Assembly: GCF_018446385.1 (NCBI RefSeq)
Contig: NC_055996.1
Coordinates: forward strand, 126,590,532 to 126,654,531
From: Zingiber officinale
Lineage: Eukaryota; Streptophyta; Magnoliopsida; Zingiberales; Zingiberaceae
DNA length: 64,000 nt
Reading direction: 5' to 3'
Of this stretch, positions 44,064 through 57,500 are shown in pieces (position 1 is the stretch's first letter; each line of letters starts with the position of its first letter). The notes beneath the pieces are model-generated. The model saw only the letters and a list, made by a program, of their open reading frames with translations, was not told where the DNA came from and made no database searches. Both the position numbers and the translations under genes were made by a program.

Positions 44064-47000
44064 ATGGCGAATTCGTATGACTACGATGATGCTTCGTTTG
44101 ATTCCAGGTACGCCCGGCCTCCATCCTCCGGCCAGGGAGGCGGGGCCGCTGCCGAGCTCATCTACGACCCTAACTTCGTGCCGGATTCCGTGAAGACCTT
44201 CGTTGTCCACCTATACCGCCACATCCGCGAGAAGAACGTGTACGAGATCCACCAGATGTACGAGGGCAGCTTCCAGCGGCTCAGCGACCGCATGTTCCGC
44301 GAGAATCCCTGGCCTTCCGTGGAGGCCATCGCTCCCTATGTCGACAACGATCATGTCTTCTGCCTGCTTTACCGTGAGATGTGGTTCCGCCACGTCTACG
44401 CTCGGCTCGCACCCACGGGGCAGCAGCGAGTGGAATCCTGGGACAACTATTGCAGTCTTTTCGGGGTGGTGCTCCATGGGGTCGTCAGCATGCAGCTGCC
44501 AAACCAGTGGTTGTGGGATATGGTGGATGAGTTCGTTTATCAATTCCAGTCTTACTGCCAGTACCGAGCAAAACTTAAGAACAAGACCGAGGAGGAGTTG
44601 CAGCTTCTTCGGCAGTACGACCAGGTTTGTATCGTGGAGCGACTATATTTTTCTCTATTTTTGTGTTTTTTACTTGCTTTCTCTTTGGTGTTAAAACAAG
44701 AGAGATTTTGAAACAGATATTGCGGTTAATGCACCAATTGCACGATGCTTGCACAGTCAATCGAGACAAAATAAAATAAGAAATTTACTGTAGGATATAA
44801 CATAATTCGTCCCAAGATTAAAGCAGACTTAAGCCCAACAAACACTATTAAGCCTTCACCTCCTAAAAGTTCTTATAAAGGAATGCTACATTGAATTGTG
44901 ATTATCCAAAAAATATCGATCATGCAAAATAAAAAGGTTGTGTATTTCCAATCAATGGTTTTTCTTACTCAAATAATCAAGACCTAGCACGCAAGATGGT
45001 TGTTGTTAGCTAAACAATGATGACACATGCACATTGGTTGGACGTGCTTTAGGCCTCTTGCAACACAATCCTCCAGTACATGGGCATCCCTTCCCCTTTC
45101 CTTATGGGATTATCAAATGGCCTAAGCAGCCTTGAGGAATTGGATTGAGTTCATCAAAATATACCCAATGGTTGTGCTAGTGAAACTTTTAGACAAATAT
45201 GAATTTCTTCTACAAACTAGTTGTAGTCAAGTTGTTGATCATCTTACATAATAGTTCATTGGACAGTCTAAGAAGTCTAGTGTCTGATACCTTCACAACC
45301 TTTCTCTTCTTTTACTCTATGTTCTTGATTAATTGATAGTACAAGTTGTACTCTAGCTGATCTAGTCACATCCTTCCTCTGTTTCTGCTCTAGATTCTGG
45401 ATTAAATTCCTTCATGCTCTTGGTTACTCCAATTTCATCGTATTTCTCAACAGAGATTCCATTGACACATGGCAATATGTGAACCTTGTGTTGCACTTAA
45501 ATTTTGGTGGTTTGGATCTTCTTGCTACTATATGGATCTTCTTTTTGCTGTCTAAGAGAGTTTGATACCATTTGTTGGCAATTTTAGATCTAATCACAAA
45601 GAATATAATATAGTTCAGTTCAATCAAAGCTTGCATCCTCACTAGGTTGAAGTCCATATCAAGAGAAAATACTATTTCATTTTTTTCATCCCTCCGTTGT
45701 CCTTAACCTAGATAAATGAACTTTAGAACACTTAGTAATTTTTCTCTCTCAACCATAGTCCTTTTGTTAGCTTCCTCAAGAAAAAAAATACAAAGGGATA
45801 AAAACTAAAAGTCCATTGTGAAATTGTCATTGAGATACCATTAGATAATGTCATCCACCAATTGATAAGATCCATATAGCCAGCCCTTATTTGCAACATA
45901 TGACTTGTAGTTTCTTGTACAACTATGCATTCTTTCTGTGAACTTTTAATACAATTCTCTTGCTGTTAGATTATATCCATTATACTTCTTGTTAACAGGC
46001 ATGGAATGTATATGGAGTGTTGAATTACTTGCAAGCGTTGGTTGAGAAATCAGCTATTGTTGATATCTTGGAAAGAGAGAAAGATGGCCTGGAACAATTC
46101 ACTGCTACTGATGGTTATGATTATGAAGGCGGAACTAGCAACGTCCTGAAAATGCTAGGTTATTACAGCATGATCGGTTTGCTGAGAGTTCATTGCCTTT
46201 TGGGAGATTATCATACTGGGTTGAAGTGTTTAGGCCCCATTGACATCAGTCAACAAGGCGTTTACATGATCGTGATTGGAAGCCACATATCTATCATATA
46301 TCACTATGGGTTTGCAAACCTAATGCTAAGAAGGTTATCTTTTTTATCCATTGTTTCTTTATTATGAGGAAAAATCTTATTGACCAATAATATTCATTAC
46401 TTTTGTTTCTTTTTTAGCATAGGCATGACCATAATCTTTCCCTCAGGGAATATAATTTTTCAACTTTCTTGATGTTAATGTCGTTGTGAGGTCAACAGAT
46501 GCTAGGCATAGACATGATGATTTTTCCAAAGAAATGAATTGTATAAATTGAGGGTTAAACATGCTCATTAGTTATTTGCTTTCTCCATGGTTGTAAGAAA
46601 TAATTGCTAGAATTAGTGCATCATTACTGACCTGGGTGCCAACATATACACTTTGCTACACAGATGAGAAATCTGGTGTGATTATCTGCCTGCTATCTAA
46701 CTTAGAATCATCTTGAACATGCTTCCTTTGTCTATATACCCCTTCACAAATTGAATTTGAATAAGTCTTTTCCCCATTTTTTTGTGTGTGATTTTCTTTT
46801 CCCAACATTGTTCTTGTCAGAATCTCCAAATTGCTGCTTTCATATTCCTCTTTTAGATGCAAGATAATTAATGAGTGGTCTAATGATAGATCAATTTGTT
46901 AAAACTGTTTTTCATCGAAATGTAGATGCATTGTAGTGTAGAATTAATTGATTTCATATGTCAATTAGTTGCTTCATGTTTTTCTTTTCTACTCACTTTG

Positions 47001-49524
47001 AGGAAAGTATTGGTGCTTGTTTCAATTTAATCAATTGTACTTATGTGTCTTTTACTGCTTTGTAAAAGGTATGTTGAAGCAATACGTGAATTCAATAAAA
47101 TCCTACTATATATTCTGAAGTACAAGCAATATCATCAGAAGTCCCCACAATATGATCAGATACTTAAGAAAAATGAACAAATGTATGCGCTATTAGCTAT
47201 TTGTTTGTCACTATGTCCACAAAGCAATATCATTGAGGAGAATGTAAACATACAATTGAGGGATAAATACAATGAGAAGATGACAAAGATGCTAAGATAT
47301 GATGATGAAGCATATGCTGTGTATGACGAGCTCTTCACATATGCCTGCCCAAAATTCATTACCCCATCAGCTCCTGTTCTTGAGGAATCCCTTATAAATT
47401 ACAACCAGGTAATGATGCTTCCATTTTGAACATCTTCTTATCTATTCACTCGATCAGTTTTTTTTTAATTAGCATTCAGAGCAATGTTGCACTGACATTT
47501 GGTTAGCTTGATCTGACAGAACTTTCATTCGTTTTATCAAAAATACGTTTGTCCATACTGTCTTAATTGTTCTGGTTTTTAATTCTTGACATAAATTACA
47601 ACTTTATATTTCAGAGAGTTCATGACTGCACAACTTTTCTAATTTATCATTGTTTGCCAAATTGTTTGCCAAATTGTAGATCTGAATAGTATGTGGTGTA
47701 TGAAAATATTCCAAGGATGCCAAGCTTAATATTCTGATTCATCAATGCAGGATGCATACAGGCTGCAATTGAAGTTGTTTCTTTATGAAGTAAAGCAGCA
47801 ACAATCACTTTCAGGTCTACGCAGTTTCTTGAAGTTGTACTCTGCCATATCAATTGGGAAACTTGCTGCATATATGGAAGTGGATGAATCTACTATGAGG
47901 TCTGTATACTTGAATTCTATTTAAACTTCATTTAGAATCTTTAATTCTGTTCCAATATAAGATTCTTGTGCCTAATGAATGGTTTTACATAACCATGCTA
48001 TGGTTTTCTTTTTTAACTTTATAAAGTCAACCTTGAGTAATTGACTTTCAGTTATGTATTTAATTATTTCATGACTTTGAATTAGCTTGTCTCTGACAGA
48101 ACAATTTTGCTGGCATACAAACATAAGATGCATTCTGTTGATAGTGATGGAAAGATTATTCCTAATGCAGATATAGACTTCTACATTAGTGAGGTAAGTT
48201 TCATGTGATTGACTCAGCATCGGATTTTTTCTGTATATGAATGGTTGGCAGACATGACTTGTTCTTGGTTTCGTAGGTTACAATATTTTATTTAGTATTT
48301 TGAGTTAAGCGATAATTGGAAGCTTAGTCATTTATGGTTAAATGTTGGAACAAGTCCTTTTTCCTTATCAAGAGGAAAATTCAGTATATTAAGAAAACAT
48401 CAGAAGTTAAATACAGAGTTTATAATTTTAAGCCATAGGTTTTTTTGATGCGTTTCTTCCATGCATTTTTTATTGACTGTTTCACAAGTCCACTTTCTGC
48501 AGCATATGGCATTTGGTCTATGCTTTGATGTTGTTTCTTATGATTATACATCCAATACAGGACATCATTCATGTGGTGGAGTCTAAACCAACAAAGCATT
48601 ATGGTGATTACTTTTTGCGTCAGGTCTTAAAGGTTTGTGACATGATTAATTACTTGTACATTGTACTGCATTTTAATTTATCAAAACATGCCTTTTTCTA
48701 ATTATTTTTTTAGCAAATCATGCCTCAATAAAGAAAATGAAAAAAATAGTGCTGTTTTCTATTTTTCTTCCCATTTTACCCTTGTTCTAAACCCAATCAG
48801 CTTGAATGGGATAATAATAACACAATTGGCATGTGTGAGATCCAAAAAAAATGGCTATTTTAGGTGTCAACGAACTGAACTAATTTGATTTTTAGCAAAA
48901 TTTGTACAGAAATCAGCTCGCAATCCATTCTAAAGTTAGTGTTTGAACATTCATCTATGCTAGTGCACAGAGTGTGAGATTCTAAAATGATAAAATGAAC
49001 TTGCGAACCATTTTGTGCCAAGTAGACCCAATCAACTTGCATGAACATTTGCCTATATTTGTGGATTGTTGGGATGTGAGACTGCAAACCAAACATTTCA
49101 AGTGTATAGGAACTAAAATATGCGAATTTCGAGTGAAAATGATGGTAATCAACAGAAATAAATTTTGGAGAGATTTTTTTTTTGAAATTGAAGGCCAAAC
49201 AGGAGGAATTTATTGAAGGGTGCTATTTGGTAATTTTGTATTACCAAACATAACAACATCAATAACCAAACATTATTGCGGGTACGTACCATTTTAAACG
49301 TGCCTTTTGGATTTTCTTTCAATAGATGCAATTCTGATTCTCTTTTTAATATTTTCATTTTCATCCTTCACACATCCACTTTATGTATTACTGACCATGA
49401 TTTGATAAAAATCAATTACAAAGAGTGTGTTTTGGTAAATCGTCCTTATTTTCTCTGACCTCTGTGATATACCTTGCAGTTTGAGGAGATGATCAGTGAA
49501 CTGGACAGAGTAAAGTTGGATTGA
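44064..49524 (+). CDS. EIF3L: Eukaryotic translation initiation factor 3 subunit L
   Basis: Cytosolic subunit of the eIF3 complex, which helps load mRNA on the 40S ribosome. Seven exons: 44064-44624, 45999-46333, 47069-47408, 47751-47899, 48100-48193, 48561-48632, 49480-49524. All introns are GT-AG, phases agree, and the product is 531 residues, the usual plant length. The start is the ATG of MANSYDYDDASF; the codon two before it is GTG. Family landmarks (PAF67/eIF3L) are YDPNFVPDSVKTFVVHLYRH and WDNYCSLFGVVLHG in exon 1, MLGYYSMIGLLRVHCLLGDY in exon 2, ACPKFITPSAPVLEE in exon 3, and the PCI-like helical part in exons 4-6 (LRSFLKLYSAISIGKLA). The reading frame is intact. The 1.4-kb first intron may hold a retroelement fragment. 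Confidence 0.95.
45545..45580 (-). other. Possible Copia primer-binding site and LTR edge in eIF3L intron 1
   Basis: On the minus strand, TGCCAACAAATGGTATCAAA reads like an LTR terminus (CCAACA) followed by a tRNA-Met-type primer-binding site. The surrounding intron (about 45170-45700) would then be a retroelement remnant. No domains were recognised, so this remains tentative. Confidence 0.3.
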
Positions 49525-51159
49525 TCTTTGATGAGAATGCTTGCAGTTTTGACATTGTTTTGCAGGAAATCTTCTATTATCTTATTTTTGGTATCAGTTA
49601 ATTCTCCTCTGTGGAACTTACATTCACACTGTAATAGCTATCTTTATTATTCTTTGCTGTTTATTGCGGTTTTGGATTATAGACACCGATGACCCCATTG
49701 CCTCGTTAACTTGTACCTTCAATCTAGTAAGTGTCATACAATGTGGTCTTTTAGATTTTCGACATTATCTACTCTGGTTTACTCATATAGCGCATGGATC
49801 AGGTTACTGATTACCTGTAGCTGAAGATGTCATTGTTTTTATTACATTTTCTATTGATTTTGTAAGGTAAAAAAAAAATGGTATGACGTAATCTATCTAG
49901 AAACTCAATTACCTGGCCTGCTAAAGTGTTGGCATGCAAAATGCTTACTAATTGAGTGGGAGGTCATGAGTCCTTATAAATTGTATCGTTGAAGTTTTAA
50001 TGATGGACATTTTATTTTATTTTATTTACATATAATGGTTGGAAAATATGTTCACAAAATTTCGATGCATATTTTAAAATAGAAGTTCATCGCACACATT
50101 TTTTCTGAAAACAATTTAGAACTGTTTACTAGTCGACGGAATATCGTCAAGAAGCCTGCTAATGTTTTGAATGTCAACAATAAAAGCTCATGACAAGTAT
50201 TTAAATTTTCTTTAATTGACAATAGATATTTAACTTGCTTCAATTAAAGTTTAGAACGAATCAATTAATTCGATTAATTATCAAATTAATTGAATTTTTT
50301 ATCAAGCAGTCAACTGATGATTTTTATTATACTTAATTCATGGACAAGTAGTCAACTCAATCTATTATTGGCAGTTATGGAAGTTTAAATTTTATAAACA
50401 GAGACGGACTAAATCAAAATAATCAAATTTTCTTTTAAAAAAATAAATTTATGAATTAATCAAATCGATTTTTCTAAATAAATCGATTTAAGATTTCAAT
50501 TTAATCTATATTTTACTCAACCCTACGTATCACATGCCACATATTGTGCTAACTTTAGTAACTGATATACAAAAATATGTGAGGTTATATTTGCAGAGTA
50601 TTGAAAATATATACAAATAATTTAGTTGACAAATTAGAAAGCTTATTTTTATTAACTTACTATCATAGCTAATTTAAAATGGCGATTTCCATTAGCAAAT
50701 GCCCCTAAATCATAAAATTGACCTATTTAATTTACCAAATACCTTACTTATCATTTAATCCATTTATTTATTTTATATCCAATTGTTTTTTTTAAATCAA
50801 CATTTATTATAATAATACATTTAATAAATACCATTGCTCCTAAAAGTTTATGATTATTAGACATCTGTCGTGTATTTATAGAATTGTTTTTCATCGTTTG
50901 ATGGAGAGCTTCCGTCCGTCGTGTTTAGTACGATAGTCATGGTGTTCCCTGGGCTATGGTGTCATAGTAAGATATCTATATCTCTAAGATATTCATGGTT
51001 CAAATCTCAGCTACGACGCATTTGTAAGAATTTTTTCTTCAAATGAAAGGCGTAATCAAAGGATGCTGGGCTCCCGATTTATCCTGATGATCGGTGAAAA
51101 ATTTTTATGGGGTCGAATCGATCACCCATAAAAAATAATTAATAAGATTAATTAAGATT

Positions 51160-51200
<41 letters not shown>

Positions 51201-51555
51201 TTATTTATTTATTTTAAGTACGATGATCGTGGTCTTTTTTATCTTTCTAATAGTATGACGGTCGTGGGATTGGATCTAGAAGACAGTTTGGTGTTATTAG
51301 GAGACCATTTTCACAATTGCTGGGTCCCAATGTCCTGTGGATCGGCCTGTCCAAGTTAAACCACTCAGTACTAACCACGAGGCCATTGTACGTGGGTCCC
51401 TCCTCACTTCTATAAGATGTCACGGTGGAGTTTGTCGCGGTCCAAGTGCGCAATTCGTCCGATTTCTCTTCCCGTTGCTCTTCGTGCAGCCGCCGGGGGA
51501 GGCGCCGGAAGCGAAGTCGTAGAACCCTAGGCTCCTCGTTTAGCATCTGGATCGG
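49525..51555. other. Intergenic region between eIF3L and MFP
   Basis: It includes the eIF3L 3' end and the MFP promoter. No gene is visible in the 2 kb. A segment at about 50945-51135 with TATGGTGTCATAG and GGTTCAAATCTC has box A/B-like words and might be a tRNA-derived SINE. An (AT)n run (51163-51196) followed by (TTTA)n (to about 51213) lies 340 bp before the MFP start codon. Confidence 0.5.
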
Positions 51556-54500
51556 ATGGAGTCTGTTCGTGTCGCCATGGAGGTCGGCAGTGACGGGGTG
51601 GCAGTCATCACCATTTGCAATCCTCCGGTCAATGCTTTGTCCTCCAAGAGTACATCCCCATTCTCTTCCTCTTTGTCGGGTTTACATTTGCTTTGCCTGT
51701 TTGCATCTTTCGCCACTTTGTTGTGTTTGTATACGGTCTTCATTCGAGGGTTTCTTTCCTTTCGCCCCTTTTTTTGTGGTATTGATCGTGGATGGGTTAT
51801 TGCAGTTGTTGCTGGGTTGAAGGAGAAGTACGCGGAAGCGATGAGTAGAAGTGACGTCAAAGCCATTGTGCTAACAGGTAAGCGCTGGTTCTAGATTGTT
51901 TTACTTGCTAATCTGGCTGTGTTTGGTTTTATGCGTTGTGTTTTTGGCGGAATGGGCGGTCAGAGTCAAACGGAAGTTTTATAAACTCAATTTATTATTT
52001 GTTTTTTAATTAAAAAAAAAAGTAGCGTTGAGGCTGAATTCTAGTTCATAATGGAGATCACAAAAGCCAGTTGAAGCTACAACGTTGGACAATCCATGCT
52101 TTGATGTCAGGTCCCGTAGGAGCTTTTTAAGGAAGGTGAAGTCGAGCATCTTTTTCAAGGTTTCGCTTGCGAGTGCATCGGCCACCAGGTTCCTCCTCCA
52201 TACGGCAGTGTTTACAGCGGTTTCGTAGTGTTTTCAACCTTCCTTAGGAAGTCCGGTCGATCCCATTAAGCAGATCACAGCCTTCCTGGAATCATCTTCC
52301 CAGGCTATTTTGAGTTCCACCTTGATGGCTTGAAGTTCTGTGTCAACCACGTTAAGCACGAAGGTAGCCCTGATCACTATCTGCATGAAGGTAGGACTGA
52401 CCACTGGTAGGTTCTGGCCTTGCATTCCTCTAGTTACCTGCTTTGTTGCAAGGCAGTTCCTCAGGACATGCAGAGCAGTTACTGCAGCGGTTGGGCAAGC
52501 ATAGCAGCTAGTTTGATTAGATAAACCCGTTCCATGTCGGTTAAAAGTCCACTATTCATCATCTTTCAGTCAAGATTCTCACTTGTTGGGGGCTACCCAT
52601 TTCCAGACAGACTTCCTGATCGGACTGCTCTGAAATGGAGTTGCCAGTTCATCTCTCGGTAGCTTCTCATAGTCTGTTTTAGCGCTATGAGTTCCATCTC
52701 TAGACCACTTTTATATAGCTGTACTTGGATCCTCTATATCATTCACCAGCTTTTGCCTGTGTTTGGCTAGTTCCAGCAGAGTTGAACTCGAGAGAAAACT
52801 TTGAAATTTACCCCACTCTCGGTTTCCCTCCCTTGTGATCTCATTCACCATTATCATTCCCAGAAGGTCTTTTGAGATTTCGTGAATGGCCAAGCTGCAG
52901 AGTTTCAGGCTCACGGGTTGCTTAACCTACTTCTCCCTGGTTGCCATGGGTTGTCAGATCTCCGTGCTTTCAGATTTGCTTAGATAGTGGGGAAGCCTCA
53001 GCATTGTGACTGAAACATACTCTGTGTAGGTTTTAATACTCGAGGTTGTATAACTCCTAGCCCAATTTTCTCAAATTTGAATCTAGAGATTAAGCTTTAT
53101 TTCAGATCCAACTCTATGCAAATACTAGCGTGTCTCCTTGATGACATTGAATTTGTTACATGATTGATCTTTACCGCCTTGCCTATGCGATCACCCACTA
53201 GGAAGGTGCTGTGTTGGAACTCTGAAGTCAAGCCTTCCTTCCCTTTGTTCGTTATGAAGTTAGGAACCTGTTTTGCCATTAAGAGGTAGTGTGATTTTGC
53301 ATCATTTAAGATTGTTAGCTATTTGGCTCTCCTTTGGAGTTCGGATTTGCAGCCTCTACCCTACCACACATCTTCCTTTTCAACTTTTGACACTCTGATT
53401 GAGGAGATTATCCTCCTTGTACTTGGCTTCCTGGTCTCTCGAGTCTCGCCAATGCTCTAGACTTCATTATTTTTATAAAACCAATTATGTAAGTTTAAAT
53501 TTTTGAAGTCTTTCTGTTAATGAAGCATGAAAAATGCAAAATCTTATATTTTTTCACAAGTGAATTCCCATTAGTTAATTCTTTCAAAATTCTTGAAGAA
53601 TCAAAATTGTTAGCTAGAAGTTGTATTCACTGCCTTGTATATATGCAGTTGAATTGTGCCTAGTAATTTTATAAACTGGTTATTGTTTTGTACATTATGG
53701 ATATTAACGGACTTGGTACAGGTGGTCAAGTCAAATGGAGGTTTTATTAAATCAATTTATCATAATTTCTAGTTTTCTTTTCTTTAGGAGGTATGTAAAA
53801 TGTAAATGAAGTTTTTTTTTTTTCCATAGATGTATTTTCCATTAGTTGTTAATTCTTGGGAATTCTTGAAGAATCACAATTGTTTGCTTCAACTAGTATT
53901 CATGTTCATGTATATATGTTGAAAAATGGACCTATGCTCATTTTTCTTTTCTAATATTTTATGTTTAATTATATTTCATAAATATATTAGAAAAATTGGA
54001 AATATAAATAAAAGTTAAGTCAAAAGAATATAGAAAACAATACAGCTGAATCAACTAACAAATTAAGCAGTAGCCAATGCTTATTCCAAAACAAAAAAGA
54101 GGTCAGTGTATAATATATCAATAGTGAAATCTATTTATGTAGGCAATATACAAAAAAAGTATATTAAATGGGCTGAACATAGGTTAATCCCTTACTGTTC
54201 CATCCAATAAAGATGACAGGTCCTATTTTTTGAAGCTCATTAATTGTCCATTTACTCTGGAAGACTGAAGCTTCTTTTGTAGAAGGACACAAGTGTTGAG
54301 GAAAAAGCTTCCATTTTTCGTTGACCTATGAATGGCGGACGGGGCTTGAAACCCCTTTTATGGAGTCAATTTTGTACAAAATGCTTACCTAAAATTTTGA
54401 AAAAATGTGAGTTTTTTTGTGAAAGTGAGGTGGAATCTCATCTTTAAGCTAAGAGTGTTGAGGTTAGCAAAGTCGGTCAAGTGACAAGAAAGCACACAAC

Positions 54501-57500
54501 ACACATTGTGCTAAGGTTGATCATGGCTGTGACAATGATGATCAATGTAGCGGAGGTTGATCAGGAACATAGTGAGGTGGTGGCTCCCCGTGAGGTCAAT
54601 TGGGCATGATTGCAAGGCCAATGAGGTTGATTGTCTTGGGAGTGGAGCCAGCGGAAGAATAGAGAGCGTGAGACGACGCACAGTGAGTGCGAAAATAATG
54701 AGTGTGAGAGCAAAGAGCACGAGAATGGTACCAAGTAAGAATGGAGAATGTAGATCGAGCACACAACGAATGTGACAATGGGGAGTGGGCAATTTAATGA
54801 GCTGTTGTGGGTGAAGGAATGGCAGCTATAGGTTGACGAAGAGGGTAATTATGGAGTTATCTTTTTCTTATCCTTTCCCTTTGTACTCTTCCTTTGCCTA
54901 GGTAACATTTTTTTTCCTTCTGTTTCCACTTCCTCTCCCTCCTGTTCTACTTCATGGTATCTTCCATAATTTTTTATATTTCAATCAATGATATGTCTTC
55001 TCCAAAAAGCTAAAACCAAAGTTTTAGATAATAGGTCCTTGTTAGGACACTCCGGTGAGCTAGGGGTGGGGGGTGATTAGCTCGAATCGCTTCTTCAATG
55101 ATTTGTTGCAATAGATAATTGAAGCAAAGACTCCATAATGCTAACACACTTGATTTTACTTGGTATCCTCCTTCTTGAGGTGACTAATCCAAGGGTCTAC
55201 TCTTCTTCACTCATATATACACTATGAAAACCTCCTTCGTGGAGGCAGAGAAGCCTCGTACAAGTAAATACACAAGCGAATACGAGATACAACAAGAAAT
55301 TCAACAAGAATAAGGAAATAGATACAACAATGAAGGACCTTTGCTCTTGATCTTTTGTTGTTGTGGATTGCCTCTTGATACTTGGAAATACAGCAGCACT
55401 TTGCTCTAAGAACCTTCAAGAATCGGAGGTGAAGAATGGAGAAGCAGTGTTGCATTTGAATCTTTGTCGTTGCCTTTATATCCCGCAAATTAGGGCTCCC
55501 AATCGATTGGCCTTACCCTCAATCGATTGCCACGTCAAATCCGAGCGCATCCAGCCGTCCAAACCTTGCAACGACTCTTTTCTTTATCACTTAATTGATT
55601 AGACAATCGATTACGGGTCTTCTTAATCGATCACCCAATCGATTACGAAGCCCTCTGTTCACTCATGAGTTTCTCCCAATCGATTACCCAATCGATCAAG
55701 CAGCTTCAATCGATCACCTGATGAATCTCTCTTTTTGCTTGCATCCAAGCTTAATCGATTAAGCCTCTCGCGATATCCCTAATCAATTGGAATTCAACCC
55801 AATCGATTCAGCATAGTGTAATGCACTGTGCTTCGTGAAAGCCATCTTCCAATAGATCACTTGAGTTTAGGGTGAATCGATCGCCTGATTGATTTACCAT
55901 GCACTTTGCGAAGAGATACGCTCACGATTGGCACAGGTCTCAATCGATCACCTGATCAATTACCAATCTTAACTTGCTTAACCCAAGTCTAGGGTTCCCT
56001 TGCCGATTCTACTGTTAACCGTGATCTGTTGGGACTTCTCCACTAAGTGTCCGATCAACCTTTTGACCCACTTGGACTTTGCTAACTTCGCGTTAGACTT
56101 ACGATCACCAAGTACGATCCTCCTTGACTCACTTGAATTTTCCTCTTGCCTAACCATAGTTAGGACTTTACCTTACTAACGTGCAGTCCCTCTTGACCCA
56201 CTTAAACTTGCCTTTGCTTAACCGCAGTCAGGGCTTTCCTTTGCCAACGTGCGATCCTTCTTGATCCACTTCTACTTTCCTTGCCAACATGCGGCCCTTC
56301 ATGACTCACTTGAACTTTCCTTTGCCTAACCGTAGTTAGCACTTTCTTTTGCCAACGTGCGATCCTCCTTAATTCACTTGGACTTTCTTTGTCAACGTGT
56401 CGTCCTTCTTGATCTACTTGGACTTTCCTTTGCATAACCGCAGTTAGGACTTTCCTTTGCCAACGTGCGATCCTCCATGATCCACTTGGACTTTCCTTAC
56501 CAATGTGCGATCCTCCTTAACCTACTTGGATTTTCCCTTTGCTTAACCCTCGAGTTAGAACTTTCCTTTGCCTCATGGTTCAAAATTTCGTTCCGTGCTG
56601 AGCTAAACGGGCGAAACTTACAGTTCCGCCCGTGCACTGAAACCGACACCAGGCTAGCGACGATTTCGTCGTGTCATCATGTGTGCCAAGAAGAATTGCG
56701 GGTGTGCGCGACAGCATAGGTAGCCTCGCTAGACGCTTCCGGTGTCGCCGGAAGCGTCGCGGGGCCCCTGAAGCATCGTAGGCGCCAGAGGCATCACGAT
56801 GCGACGTTTCTGGCAACGCTGAAAGCATCGCGGGAGGTTTCCGGCGCCACCGGAGGCATCTGCAGGTCATGAGCGCAGCTGGGTCGCAGTCATGCGTGTC
56901 GCGGGGTGTGGCGTTATTGTGCAAAACCCTAATTAAATCAAACAATTCCCACTTAACTGTGATATTTTAAAGAAACTTTCATAAACCCTAATTAAATTAT
57001 CCTAATAAAATAAAAAAATATATTTAAAAATATTAATAAATTTTATTAAATAATATTCTGAATTTTTTTTACTGATTTAAATTTTGTTTTAAAAATCTAA
57101 AAATTTATAAAAATTATAATAAATCAAATCTATATTCTTATATATTTTTTTAATTATTTTGTATTTTTTTACTATTTAATGTTTAATTGATATTCTAATT
57201 TTTTAAACTATTTTAAATATATATTATTTAAATTATTAAATAAATAAATAAATAATTTATATGATTATTATATATAAAATAGTATTTTGTATTAATTTAT
57301 ATAATTATAATTATTTAATCTGGACATTGAAGAATTATAAAGGTTATTTAAGCAAAATATTACAAGAACCATTCAATTTGATTCATGCCACTCCTTTTAG
57401 TATTAGTAATGTAACATATTATGATATTATGATGTATCAATTTTAATTTGAATTATTGATAGATCAAATTTTTTTTATAGAAAAGTATATTTAATTATTT

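Noticed and set aside
54511-54792. 93-codon minus-strand frame in MFP intron 2
   Set aside because: No family signature; overlapping frames on both strands are similarly open, so it looks like chance.
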